Below, piece by piece: positions 17,961 through 28,447 of a DNA stretch of 28,447 nt; position 1 is the stretch's first letter, and each line of letters opens with the position of its first letter. The position numbers and the translations under genes are program-made. This stretch comes from Entrophospora sp. SA101 (taxonomy: Eukaryota; Glomeromycota; Glomeromycetes; Entrophosporales; Entrophosporaceae). The notes below the pieces were generated by a model, which saw nothing but the letters and a program-made list of their open reading frames with translations, ran no database searches and had not been told where the DNA came from. The stretch lies in contig CAUDNR010000582.1 in the NCBI GenBank assembly GCA_958430865.1, positions 1 to 28,447 of the forward strand, in the 5' to 3' direction.

Positions 17961-18270
17961 ATGGCTTATCACGTAATGGATGATCAGACATCAAATCAAA
18001 TTCTCTGCAGTGTTATTCCGTGACGGCACAACAAAAGTTCAATATATAAATGCAAATACCGTACACACTGCGAGATAATATAATAGTAATAATGGTAATG
18101 TTTCTACTACTAATGGTAATAATGATAGCAATGGCAATGGTAATAATGGTAGTATTAGTGATAATAAATTCTCAGTTCGTTATAGAGTGAAAACTGGTAT
18201 AGAAAAAACCGTTATAGAGAGAATGTGCAATATACCAGAAGACACAAATTTTGGAAATTTCGAATATTGA
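17961..18270 (+). pseudogene. Coding remnant with one internal stop, unrecognised
   Basis: The plus strand reads KFSAVLFRDGTTKVQYINAN then TVHTAR, a single TAA at about 18075, then an Asn/Gly/Ser-rich tract coded by AATGGTAAT repeats. It ends with NKFSVRYRVKTGIEKTVIER then MCNIPEDTNFGNFEY and TGA. Both halves are in the same frame, so one substitution separates it from an open frame. I do not recognise the family. A possible start (ATGGCTTATCACGTAATGG at 17961) is in another frame. Confidence 0.4.
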
Positions 18271-18825
18271 ATTGAACTAATTTGATTAATCTTTCATCAA
18301 ATAAATGACTACAAAAATGAAAGCATAAAGGAAATGTTATTTGTTGGAATAGTGAAAATTATCATTAAAAAAAAGGCAACAGAGAATAATTCTTAATGAG
18401 TGAAAAATATTAATAATTCATCTCATGTCAATCAGTCCTTGGATTGGGTGCAAATTTACACTATTTTTAGTGGTCAATAATTTATTTGGCTTCACTTCAT
18501 TTATAAATATCAATAGTCCCGAAATCTTATATATCGATCATTTACATTTAATTAATTCTAATTCGCTAACAAAAATTTTTTATCTTTACTGGTAGTAACA
18601 CAAACTAAGGAAACTTATCAGCGATAACTTACGTTTTATGAAAAGAATTTTAGTCGAAATTTATATATCAAAAAAAAAATTATGTGTTTAAATCAGGTGA
18701 TCATTTGACGTTGATAACGTGCACCATAGTGACAATTGTTCACTTTGTCTATATAGAAATGGTCTTAACTCAAAATCGTTCAGACAGATGGGTTAAAAAA
18801 CCCACTTACATGATTAGTACTTATA
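18271..18825. other. Gap between the coding remnant and the nested elements
   Basis: AT-rich with no supported gene. Nothing was recognised beyond short homopolymer runs such as the A-run at about 18670. Confidence 0.4.
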
Positions 18826-19540
18826 CAGTCAAGGATATTGCCCTAGATGGAAATCAATTTTAGAATAATCTACATAACTTTATCATGATGTATATACTAA
18901 ATTTATATATTTATTGTTTTATGGGCTATCGGGAATATTGTTCTGATTTTTATGTGTAACATATTCAATGGGTAAAGTGAATAATTTAATTATAATCAGA
19001 GAACATACATAATATTAATCGGTTATGTTTATTATCAATTCTTTTGGATTAAATGAGATATCAATAATAGCTATTAGGGAAAAAATATTGTATTTGTATA
19101 TAATATTATGCTATATATTAAATACAAAAAAAATGACATTCTCATATTGCGTAATCCTGTAATTTAGAAGTTATATGACCAGTTAATAAAGCTCCGCCAT
19201 GTTTTTCTAGATTATTATTCAACGAGAGTCCGCATAAAATTTAGCCAATTAAATAAAATTTTATAACGTCGATCACCACGATTTCCATCTAGGGTAATAT
19301 CAGGACCGGGAAAACTCTATTGAATGTTACTATTACCGCCAACACTATGATTCGAAAGTGCTCTAAAAAAGGAAAGGTAACCGCGACACTATAATCCGGG
19401 TCAATAAATAAAGAATTAAAACAAGGAAAAAAAAATACTTCATAGGAGTTGCTAACTAGCCCATTTTTGGTAAATTATTTCCTAACGCTTAATTTGACGG
19501 TGATATAAAGTTTTCCCCGGTCCTGTAATATCCCTGACTG
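18826..19540. mobile_element. TA-flanked inverted-repeat element (mariner-like MITE), interrupted
   Basis: The left end reads CAGTCAAGGATATTGCCC then TAGATGGAAATC. The right end on the other strand reads CAGTCAGGGATATTACCC then TAGATGGAAATC once a second element (19302-19524) and one copy of its duplication are set aside. That gives 28 of 30 matches. Both ends are flanked by TA (18824-18825 and 19541-19542), the usual Tc1/mariner target duplication. Without the insert the element would be 484 bp. No transposase ORF is present, so it is non-autonomous. The superfamily is inferred from the TA target and CAGT-type ends. Confidence 0.75.
19302..19524. mobile_element. Second small inverted-repeat element nested in the first
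   Basis: Ends are AGGACCGGGAAAACT on the left and AGGACCGGGGAAAACT on the right (other strand), differing by one G. It is flanked by the direct repeats GTAATATC (19294-19301 and 19525-19532). Depending on whether the terminal C/G belongs to the element, the duplication is 6 to 8 bp; 8 bp would suit hAT. It is 223 bp long and non-coding. It lies exactly within the right inverted repeat of the older element. Confidence 0.75.
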
Positions 19541-19665
19541 TAGTCCCTGCATGCCACATATAACAATTATGCATGTAATACGAAGATCTTATACTATAGT
19601 ACTAGAAATACATTTTATCTTAATACTATATAAAATTATAATTAACCGATTGATTGATTTTAAAC

Positions 19666-22470
19666 ATGATTAATAAATTTGCACCCATTGAAGAGAAAAA
19701 CAAGTTTTCTGAATATCCTTTATTGGAGGGAAATGATATCATGGAGTTCACACCGGCCAATATTGGACGGCCAAAAGTTTGGGCTCAGGTATAATAATAA
19801 AACATATATGCACGCATATATACCAATTTACTTATTTATGCGTCTGCGTGTATTTTTCATAGACTCGTCAAGAACTCTGCGAGTCATTAGATTACTTCCG
19901 AGCGTGGCAGAGTGGTGTATATTTTCAGATGAATACAGTATATGGATTTTTGGTAGATGGATTTGGTTCGTCAAGAGATGTTTGCAATGGACGTGTGATA
20001 ATTTCTCACGGGTAAATATGCAACTATTAGACTTTTTGGAATTTTAAAATTAGTTATTTTCTTATTTTCTAAGAAATAAGAATCAATCAATTGATAGTGG
20101 TGGGAAGAGTTTTAAAGGCAAGAATGGAAAATTTAGATTAATTGCGTCTCAATTACTTGATGACAGTTCAATTAAATCACTTATAAACAATTATCTGTAT
20201 AATAAGCCTGTTGTTTTATTAATTGGAAATAAAAAGAAAGCAAGTTTTCATGTGCCCGCGCGTTATTGTGTTCTTGGGTATTGAGTTTTTTTTCTTTCGA
20301 TGGATAATGCTCTTTTATATTGAAAGAGTTTATATTAATAGTTTAAAATATTATAAATAGATTCTATATGATAACTCACGTTTGGGTTCAGTATATAATT
20401 TTTATTCTTTCCAGATCTAGAAATTTTGATATGCTAAATTTTGATTTTAAAGAATTTTTATTAAATTTAGCCAGAGTATGAAGATTCACAAAATCAAGAA
20501 ATGGAAGTTGATAAAGTTGATGATAACGACAACTATGAATATAACAAGGCTTCTTTACTTAATAATAATAAAACATCAAAAGTTAACAATGATGATAAAG
20601 GCCCTCAACAATTTATGCGTTGGAAATTTCGTTTTGAATGGATCAGAGAACAACAGTATCAACCGTGGTGGGAAAGTCCGAGTGAAACTATTTCATTAAA
20701 CACTTTAGGCTCAAGTACTTTAAAGCCCTTTAAATGCCCTGAATGCTCGAAATCATCCAGTAAAATATTTAAGCAGGGCTGTATTTGCTTAAATCATGAA
20801 TGTATACATTTTTGGGAGGTAAAATTTTCATAACAATAAAATGTGCTCATATTTATATTTTATTTTTATTCAATAACATTATGAATAAAATAAAGCTTTT
20901 CAGATTTGATAATGTGTGGGAATCAATTCCCAAGGATTTGGAATATGTTGATGAGTTTTTGAGACCTGGTCTTTTTGTATCTATGAATTATTTAAATCTG
21001 CCCTTTTCAGTAATGCCACCACCTTTAACACCATCAACAAGTCCATTATTACCATCTTCAAATAAAAATTCATATTTTAAAGATTTTGGTTTTTTATTTT
21101 GGAGAGGATTTCATTGTAGAAGATGTGGTCGTTTATCATGTCGTAAAGACTGGCGTGGTTGGAAATGTTTGAATTGCAATGTATGTATTTTTATATTATA
21201 GGTCTTAGATTTATTTTTTGAAAAGGGTGATTGACTTTTTCTGTTATATAGTATAAACATTTTGTACCACATCAAATAATTGAAGCTTCAATGTTATCTA
21301 ATCCACATCGACTTATATTCATTGCACCTGCAATGGATTGTGAAGGATCAATAACTAAAAGCAGCGATATTACTATAGCTCGCCAAATTTTATCAAAAGA
21401 GCAGTTATTGATTAAATATAATTTACCTGAAGGTGGTTATATATTACATTTAATTAGTAATAAACATATCACTAAAAAATGCGATGATATTTTTCGTCGT
21501 TATCAAGCTGAAGATATGCCCTTTAGACGAAATTGTCTTAAAAGAAATAAGTGTTAATATTTTAAAAATTTTTTTTTGGTTTTTTTTTATTTTGTTTTGA
21601 TTAAAATAATAATAATTATGAATTTTTATAGTGGATACTGAAATGCTATCTCGTCAATTTACCTTTTGTGTTGGTGAAGAATATATACATGCAATTGATG
21701 CCAATAGATTGTCATTTGAAGATGCGCCATCTGTGGTTACTGACACCTTTAATTTTGTTCTTACACAGTGCAAAAACATCTTACCAACAGCGAATTTTAA
21801 TCAAACACTTTCAATTGCATACCTAATTGATCAAATGGTAACATTATTAGTCAAAATTTATTTTTTTATAAAGAATAACAATTAATGATTTTTTATTTAT
21901 ATATTAGATGAATTGGCATGGTAAATATTAATATATTGGATATTATAATATATATTAAATAATTAATTACTTTTTATTTTAAGATGATGGGGAAACAATG
22001 ATTGGCCCAATAATTGCATCACTAAGTCTCGGGTCGGATGCAGAGATGAAATTCAGGAGAAAAAAAACCAAGAAATCTTTAAACATGCCATCAGCATCAC
22101 CAGAATCATCAGCATCATTGGAATCGTTATTGAATGATGATTTTAAATTTTCAGATGTTAAAGGCAGGAATAACATGCCTATTGATTCCCTAGAGTTTTC
22201 TCCTAACACGAGATCAAACGGACCTCCATTAATATTAACCTTACATCATGGAGATATAGTTATAATGGTTGGTCATGAGATTCAAAAATGTTATGAACAG
22301 TAAGTAATGTATTATTATCATCATCATCATCATCATCATCATTGTTTCTAGATTTTTCTCCAAGTTGATATTTCCTGTTTTTCTGATTTTTTAGTATTGT
22401 AGAGCCTAAAGGCTTTAGAATTGCACTAACATTCAGAAATATTACTAGTTATAATAAAGAACATGAGTAA
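19666..22470 (+). CDS. AlkB-like 2-oxoglutarate/Fe(II) dioxygenase with zinc-binding cysteines
   Basis: Eleven exons: 19666-19788, 19863-20011, 20074-20277, 20361-20385, 20471-20818, 20896-21180, 21252-21552, 21632-21837, 21908-21920, 21984-22299, 22395-22470. They give 2046 nt and 681 aa. The C-terminal domain is an AlkB-type oxygenase. The iron ligands are His551 and Asp553 in NWHDDGETMIGPIIASLSLG and His657 in CYEHIVEPKG. The 2-oxoglutarate arginines lie in RIALTFR, and the strand before the distal His is LILTLHHGDIVIMVGHEIQK. The middle part has two Cys clusters, CPECSKSSSK...CICLNHEC and CRRCGRLSC...CLNC. Such enzymes oxidatively demethylate nucleic acids or proteins; the substrate here is unknown. 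Exon 4 is 25 nt and exon 9 only 13 nt. The exon 4/5 and 5/6 junctions are the least certain, chosen to keep frame (THVW|PEYED and HFWE|LFRF). No stops interrupt the model. Confidence 0.85.
22318..22343 (+). repeat. (TCA)n microsatellite in the last intron of the dioxygenase
   Basis: About nine tandem TCA triplets just downstream of the exon 10 donor (GTAAGTAATG). Confidence 0.85.
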
Positions 22471-22855
22471 TATTTTTAATTACACTTGATTTTGATAATA
22501 TTGTCCTATACGCACACTCCTTAGTGTTAAACAAAATTTTCTGTCGCCATAATTACAAAACGTACATGAGAACAATACAAGAATTTGTATATCATTTCGT
22601 AGCTTAGTTCTTAATAATCTGCGTGCAAATTTCCTGCCATGTCTAAAAAAATAAATAAATTTTTTTTGCCTACCCGAAAAAAATTAATTTGACGATCTGC
22701 GAATAGATCAGAGAATCATACATAGTGCTCATTGGGAGGAAGTTGACACAAAAATCACTAATTGGTAACCTTTTGTAACAAAATGTTGAGTTTAATTAAG
22801 TAAAGTAAAAAAGGTAACTTTTTTATAGGGCTTAGATGTGTATTATTAATACGAT
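22471..22855. other. Gap downstream of the dioxygenase, no supported gene
   Basis: AT-rich 3' flank of the dioxygenase gene. No ORF, splice pair or inverted repeat could be supported. Confidence 0.4.
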
Positions 22856-23060
22856 TTTTTATTCGAATGATTCGTAATCGCGTCAAACTTGATTCGAAAT
22901 CATTCAAATAAGATCCCAGACAACAAAATCGTGTTTTCTAAAAACGAATTTTTTTAGTAAGATTTCCTGAGTTTGATTCGAAATAAAAATTTATTCGTGA
23001 ATACTCTAATTAATTAATTCACTTGATTCGAATAAACATTATTCAAATAGAACCAGTCCT
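22856..23060. repeat. ATTCGAA-rich dispersed repeat
   Basis: Many ATTCGAA/TTGATTCGAA words in both orientations, like the arms of the element at 16407. No GGCTCCGAA terminus is present, so it is either an old eroded copy or a related element. Confidence 0.5.
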
Positions 23061-23238
23061 CTATTCTCTTGACAGAAACCTTGTAATCATGTGATTTGTG
23101 GCGTTCCTTAGCTTCTCAACATTATCTCTTTCCGGAAGCATTTTAATCGTTCTGACTATAGTTGTTCTAGAAATATGTGAAATTGTAATTCCACTTTTAT
23201 AAAGTTTAAAACATAAAGCCTTAAAATTTGCATTAAGT
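23061..23238 (-). pseudogene. Possible HTH fragment of a Tc1-like transposase
   Basis: The minus strand reads about 58 open codons, including FKALCFKLYKSGITISHISR and TTIVRTIKMLPERDNVEKLR, ending at TAG. The G-I-T-I-S-x-x-S-R-T-T-I-V-R-T-I pattern resembles the helix-turn-helix of Tc1/mariner-type transposases, but it is short and lacks the catalytic domain. The assignment is tentative. Confidence 0.25.
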
Positions 23239-23599
23239 CAACTTTATGAAGTGTTTTATATAATAAAATTATTTATCACGTTCAGATTCGTAAATTTTAG
23301 CGAAAATTTTTAGCATAAAAAATACATGACACGTTAAAAATTTTTTTTTTGGTATGCCATATTTTTTCAGACCTTTTGAACGAATTTTTCATTTTTGTTT
23401 ATTATGTCTAGGGTTGTCGTGATGAACAATAATAAACATCGGTCAAGGGTTGCCATATGGCTCTTATATAAAAGTCAAAGGATTTGTGAAAAGTTGACCT
23501 TCAAAATTTTTTAACGCGCGTTTTGTATGACGATCGATCAGATATAATGATAAAAAATTAAATATATTTCTTATTTTATTTTATAGATGGAAAAAGAAA
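23239..23599. other. AT-rich gap, no supported gene
   Basis: Contains two TAGGGTTG/AAGGGTTGCC words (about 23411 and 23448) that resemble hAT-like ends but have no partner. Nothing else is supported. Confidence 0.35.
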
Positions 23600-24486
23600 A
23601 TGGATAAACTTATTCATGAAATATTACAAGCTAAGAAGGACTATAGTGGTATTTGTAACAAGGCTAGTACTGGCGATGATAGTGGTAATGTTAGTAGTTA
23701 TAAAAATATGTTTAGAGTCTTTAGGAAATGTTAGAAAACGGGAGGGGATATATAAAAATCGAAATCAGACATTATAAAAATCGAAATAAAAAGTAACTAA
23801 AAGAAGTCTTATTAGTTTATATGTATATATATATATATATATGATTTATATTATATATAATACGTAATTAAAACTAAAATGAAGAAATTGGATGATAATA
23901 ATGTTGGTGGACATAATCACCAAGAAAATATGAAAAAATATGAAACAATAGAATCTATGTCAAATTTAGACGAAGAAATCAAATATCCTTTTACAACAAT
24001 AGTTATCATTTATAACAAATAATTTATTTCTTGACTCTTTTCTTTTCCTATTGTTTTTTTTAATGAATATACAACTTTAAATCTAGATTATGAAAATTTA
24101 GAAAATGTTGATACTAAAAAATTGAAAAAAGAAAAAGAAAATTCCTCTTTGTTGGTGATTAATACTATTGTTATTGTCGTGAGAAAAATACTAAAGACTA
24201 ATATTATTTATTTATAAATTATTGAAAAGAAATATGCTATCATTTTTTCATAAATTGGGAATTCGTTTTTTCAAATAATCAAAAATTAAAAGTAAAAATT
24301 GATAAATATTTATCGATTCTCAATATTTTTTATGCTAATTTACAATTGAAACTATTACCATCGTTGTTGTAGAAGGAAATGACGATATCAATGTCGCGAC
24401 AATAGATAATGCATCGTCTCAATATAATGTTTCCAATTATTTATGGAATTTGGTATTTGAATTAGAAGAGGAGGAAGTAAAAGTTT
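23600..24486 (+). other. Three short open stretches, unresolved small gene or fragments
   Basis: First, 23600-23734 encodes 44 aa beginning MDKLIHEILQAKKDYSGICN, preceded by an acceptor-like TTTTATAG. Second, 23879-24022 encodes 47 aa beginning MKKLDDNNVGGHNHQENMKK, followed near 24089 by an acceptor and DYENLENVDTKKLKKEKENS in another phase. Third, about 24369-24486 reads VVEGNDDINVATIDNASSQY and ends EEEEVKV with TAA. They have protein-like composition, but I could not join them with phase-consistent GT-AG introns. They could be exons of a small acidic protein gene or debris. A (TA)n run lies at about 23826-23842. Confidence 0.25.
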
Positions 24487-24601
24487 AATTATTTGTTAAA
24501 ACTTTTTTATGAAAAGAAAAATGAAAAAGCGAATATCAATCTTTCCCACTACTATCATGGTACAACTTAATCAGTAACAATAAATATACATAGTAAATAT
24601 A

Positions 24602-27363
24602 TTAAATAGATTCATAATTGAAACCATCATCATTTCCACCTTCTTCTAAAACCTTTGCAACATTTAATAAAGTATTTTCATCACCATATTGTGCCATTAA
24701 TTGCAATCCAATTGGATATCCATCTAAAGGAGATTTTCCAAATGGAATACTGATAGCTGGGATACCTATTATTATATAAACATATATATATTTAGAGAAA
24801 AAGTAAAATTTTTTCGCAAAATGTGTTTATACTAACCAGCTAAGTTTGCAGGAACTGTGAAGACATCATTTACATATGCATCTACAAATTTATTATCATA
24901 ATCATCGTTTCTTTGATCTTTAATTAATGATGATGTTGTCGAAGAAAAAGTGCCTGGTATTGAAAGACAATTTTCTAATGTTGGTGACGTTGACATTGCA
25001 ACAGGTGTTAGTATTACATCTACTAATTGATGATGAGGATAATTACTGTTTTTGTTATTGTCTCGGTTTTTTGTCATCATTGATAATGGGTTTTGTCTTT
25101 GAAAAATTTTATCAAAATCTGATTGTATAATTCTACGAATTTTTTGTGCTTGGAGAAAATAGTTTTCATATGATCTATGATAATAATTTTGTAAATTATT
25201 TTTATATCTGGAAATTTGCGCATGAATGTATGAATATTAACTTACCCAGCTGTTAATGTATAAGCACCTAACATTATTCTACGTTTTACTTCCTGACCAA
25301 ATCCTTCATCTCTTGTATTAGCATAAAATAAGTCATTGCCGTCATTACTAATACCACCATTGTTGTTATTGCTGCTACTGTTGATATCATCCTTTTTTGC
25401 TAAGTCTTTATCACTTCGATGCCCTTTTTTAAATATACGCGCACAAATTTATAAATATTGAGTTATTTATATTCAATATATATCAAAAATTTTTTTTAAA
25501 AAAAAAAAAATAACAATAGTACTCACCATATCTTAAACCATCATATCTTGCTAAATTAGATGACGCTTCAGCAGGTGCTAATATATAATAAGCCGGTAGT
25601 GCATATTTTGTATTAGGGCATGAGATGGATACTATTGTTGCACCACATGAGCGAAGATATGAAATTCCTTTTCTCCATAAATCAATAATGGATTTATTCA
25701 ATTCAGCTACAAAGAATTCCTATAGATGTCACATAAAATAAATTAACCAATTAACCAATTAACCAATTAATCATCATCCTCATCCCTTACTATTATTCTA
25801 TTTTTAATCAAAGAATAATAATTATATTTATACTTTTGGTATTCCAACACGTAAACCATTCAAATCATTTGGGTTATTGTTATTTTTTGGATTGAAAAAT
25901 GATGGTATTGAATTATTGAATTCTCGTACCTCTGGTGGAATTGAGGTTGAATCTTTTACATCATACTTTGATATTAAATCTTTATATAAAGTAGGAAAAA
26001 AGGAATACAAGCACAATGTGTTTATCTATATATTTGTTCATGACCAACCAAATATTCCATTGTTAATTAATAAATTCCATACCGTATACTAATTTAGAGT
26101 CATCAACTGTTCTCGTCAAAATGCCAACTGTATCTAATGAATTTGCATATGCAACTAAACCCCATCTAGAACATTGACCATATGATGGTTTAAATCCAAT
26201 AACTCCACAATATGAAGCAGGAAGCCTAACTGATCCACCACTATCAGAACCAAGTGCTCTATTTATTCATCATAATATAAAAAATACATTATTATATATA
26301 TATATATACATAATATATTTTGCTATTATATCATCATCAACATAATCTTCACAATCATCATCATCATCATCATCACCTACACATAACACATTCCAGATGC
26401 AACAGCTGCTGCACTGCCTCCAGAGCTACCTCCAGCAACTCTATCCTCCTCTAACTCTTCTTTATAAAATTTTTCAGATTTTTTTTTGTAAATATATTTT
26501 CTTGGGTTAAGAACAGGTCCATAAGCACTATAGACATTTGCCGATCTAAAATATTTAAATATAATATAATATAAATTTTATTTTATTTTTTCAATAATAT
26601 ATATTTAATTGATAATATACCCCATTGCAAATTCATCCATGTTTGTTTTACCCATCATTATAGCGCCAGCACTGTTAAGATATTCTACAACTGATGCATT
26701 GTATGGAGATTTAAAATCTACATAAAATTTGAAAAATCAACCTGTATGAGGTAAATCAACTAACTCTCAATGGAATTTTTTCTACAAAGGAAAAGAATAA
26801 AATAAATAACCTTTTAACATATTTGATGCACAAGTAGTGTTTAATTCTTTTGTACAAAATACATCTTTATAAGCTATTGGAATACCGTCTAAATGACCTT
26901 TATGTTTTCCTAATAATGAATTTTTTAATTTAAATATTAATTAAATATTTTCAAAATACTAATTATCGCCTATTATTACCTCGATTAAATCTTTGATCTG
27001 CTTCGTTTGCCCTGTTAAATAACTCATCTTTATCTTGAATTGATATGAAAGCATTGATTTTATCATTGTATTTTGTAATTCGTGATAAACATTTCTCTAC
27101 TAAATTAGTTGAACTTGTTTTCTTTGATTGTAACAATTTAGAAATCTAATTTATATAAAACTTTTATAATGTCAATAACATTAAAACGATATTTATAATA
27201 ACAATAAAAATAATCATTAATAGTAATCAAGTTGTATACAAAAATATGTGAATTAAACGATTACCTCAATAATCGGCATTGAATGCATCTGTCTACTTTT
27301 ATCATTACAGTTGCTAATCCTACCATTAATAATACTGTTTTTAAATTTTAGTGTAAACCTCAT
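24602..27363 (-). CDS. HER2: Glutamyl-tRNA(Gln) amidotransferase subunit A, mitochondrial
   Basis: GatA is the amidase subunit that supplies ammonia to convert Glu-tRNA(Gln) to Gln-tRNA(Gln) for mitochondrial translation. Eleven exons on the minus strand: 27363-27265, 27145-26980, 26909-26811, 26717-26621, 26545-26381, 26258-26083, 25979-25834, 25719-25527, 25423-25246, 25207-24837, 24765-24602. They give 1854 nt and 617 aa, against about 490 usually. The ATG at 27363 gives a basic, acid-poor leader ([20 protein letters not shown]) suited to mitochondrial import. The amidase triad is present: Lys103 in [10 protein letters not shown], Ser194 in [14 protein letters not shown] and Ser218 in [12 protein letters not shown]. 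Further family blocks are [30 protein letters not shown] and [20 protein letters not shown], ending in [19 protein letters not shown]. Extra length comes from a charged insert before Ser194 (residues 169-188) and Asn-rich loops. Other GatCAB subunits are not in the window. Confidence 0.95.
25741..25770 (+). repeat. 8-bp tandem repeat in intron 7 of the GatA gene
   Basis: AATTAACC is repeated three times plus six bases inside the intron between exons 7 and 8. Confidence 0.85.
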
Positions 27364-28210
27364 TTTAAAAATTAAGATAATCAGTAATTTGGAGCGAAAG
27401 AAGATCTTTGAACCCAAACTAACCAAAATTAAAAAAGGAAAAAAGGAGTTGTACAAGAATATCGCGTAACAAAGGAACTAATTTATGAATTTTAAAAATG
27501 AATTCGATTGTGTATACATATAGACGATAATTGAATTTGATTTAAACAGTTGAAATGAAAATAACTCTAGATCATGACATCATAGTAGTAGTGGTAAAGA
27601 AGATACATCTAACCCATGGGAAAATGGTGATGATGAACCACCAAAAATTGATAAAGAAGCATTTTGTAAAGCATATAAAAATATTTTAAAGCTGCAGCTG
27701 AATACATGAGGAATTGTATGAAATGTTCTATTTGATTTCGTGAAAGACAAAATTTCTTGAAGATTTATTTTATATTCACAATTCTAACACATATTATCAG
27801 CCACATGCATTTGTATATAATTGATTATTGCTATGATGGTGAAGATGTTAAGTGTTTTTTACTGAAAAAAAAATGATGAATTGACTGTAGGTGTCCCAAT
27901 GATGACACAAGATTTTGCATCAAGGTCCTTCGTAACATTACCATAATTACCATACCTTTCAAGTGGTGTAATATAATCATGCTAATCAAAACTATGACCA
28001 ATAGTGGATTTTAATGACTATGAGACATTAGTAAACTTATACTATGAACATTGGTTCACTGTTGCATTGTTATTGATCTTTATATGGAAGACACGAAACT
28101 AGGAATTAATGCCAGAAGGTTTCATTGTATTTTTATGACTTGTACAATCAATCACCAAATAATTTGTTTCTAATGTAGCTTGTTTATTATAAATAATCCA
28201 TACTATATTT
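27364..28210. other. Gap with decayed coding fragments
   Basis: This should contain the GatA promoter at its left side. At about 27580-27690 a plus-strand frame reads SSSSGKEDTSNPWENGDDEP then PKIDKEAFCKAYKNI before breaking. At about 27890-28150 the minus strand has broken pieces (TPLERYGNYGNVTKDLDAKS, FRVFHIKINNNATVNQCS) separated by stops. They resemble remnants of element ORFs, but no family could be named. Confidence 0.3.
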
Positions 28211-28290
28211 AAAGCTCCGAACGGTTCAGTTCGGTTCGGTTCGGTTTTTCAGTTTTTTGGTTTACATTTTAATTTAAACCAAAAATTTCA
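28211..28290 (+). mobile_element. Left end of a GCTCCGAACGG-type element, with an adjacent hairpin
   Basis: AAAGCTCCGAACGGTTCAGT followed by tandem TCGGT words resembles the GGCTCCGAAC ends at 16407 and 3288, with CGGTT instead of GATTC repeats. An 11-bp perfect stem (TTTTTGGTTTA at 28254-28264 against TAAACCAAAAA at 28275-28285, loop 10 nt) follows. The rest of the element would lie beyond or near the window edge. Confidence 0.45.
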
Positions 28291-28447
28291 GGTATCCCAA
28301 ATTCGTTAACTATGCAAAAATAAACATAACATAATAACTTATAATGACTTGTGGCTGAATGTATGTTGCGAAGTAAAAATGCTGGAAGGATCCTGCTTCT
28401 ATATACATGAAGTTATAAAGGATTTTAGATATTTAAAAATCCGTTAT

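Noticed and set aside
20478..20699. 73-aa ORF beginning MKIHKIKKWKLIKLM
   Set aside because: It is an alternative frame of dioxygenase exon 5; the frame with PEYEDSQNQEMEVDK and the Cys motifs is the real one.
21979..22209. Minus-strand ORF opposite dioxygenase exon 10
   Set aside because: The plus strand carries the conserved HDDGE, SLGSDAEM and HGDIVIM motifs, so this is an antisense shadow.
24927..25130. Plus-strand ORF with hydrophobic stretches
   Set aside because: It is antisense to GatA exon 10.
25741..25770. Telomere-like repeat (AATTAACC)
   Set aside because: Only three copies inside an intron, and the unit is not the fungal TTAGGG type.

Overview
The window looks like nuclear DNA of an early-diverging filamentous fungus, most likely an arbuscular mycorrhizal fungus (Glomeromycotina, Rhizophagus-like). 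This is an inference. It rests on strongly AT-rich DNA, many short AT-rich GT-AG introns, Asn-rich tracts inside conserved proteins, a decayed BTB/BACK/TLDc gene, and many hAT-like and inverted-repeat elements with ATTCGAA-rich arms. I see no bacterial operons, rRNA, tRNA or CRISPR array.

Seven conserved multi-exon genes could be assembled exon by exon with all reading phases closing. On the minus strand, in tandem: V-ATPase subunit D (4988-6344), the uracil catabolism protein Urc4/DUF1688 (6515-8297) and a class II ('degradative' type) HMG-CoA reductase (8825-10854). On the plus strand: the COX assembly factor PET191/COA5 (11633-12035, 70 aa in three tiny exons), an EAPP-like zinc protein (12618-13628) and a large AlkB-like 2-oxoglutarate/Fe(II) dioxygenase with eleven exons (19666-22470). 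On the minus strand again: the mitochondrial Glu-tRNA(Gln) amidotransferase subunit A (GatA/HER2; 24602-27363, eleven exons). A 77-aa single-pass membrane protein at 15137-15370 is plausible but unrecognised. These genes do not form a pathway. They are housekeeping functions (vacuolar acidification, pyrimidine salvage, mevalonate chemistry, cytochrome oxidase assembly, mitochondrial translation).

The stretches between them are graveyards. 1-3080 holds two same-orientation ends of one hAT-like family, a broken BED-finger transposase start and several coding remnants. 3631-4795 is a decayed Rab geranylgeranyltransferase beta gene. 14100-14745 is a decayed BTB/BACK/TLDc gene. 15518-16404 is a decayed ABCA-type ATPase domain, with an 871-bp inverted-repeat element (16407-17277) at its 5' side that carries a coding-like cargo. 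18826-19540 is a TA-flanked inverted-repeat element whose right arm is interrupted by a second small element with its own target duplication. 22471-24600 and 27364-28447 hold only fragments.

No clearly new multi-gene system is visible. The best leads are the class II HMG-CoA reductase with an altered cofactor motif, the nested elements, the cargo-bearing element, and the dioxygenase whose iron ligand sits on a 13-nt exon.
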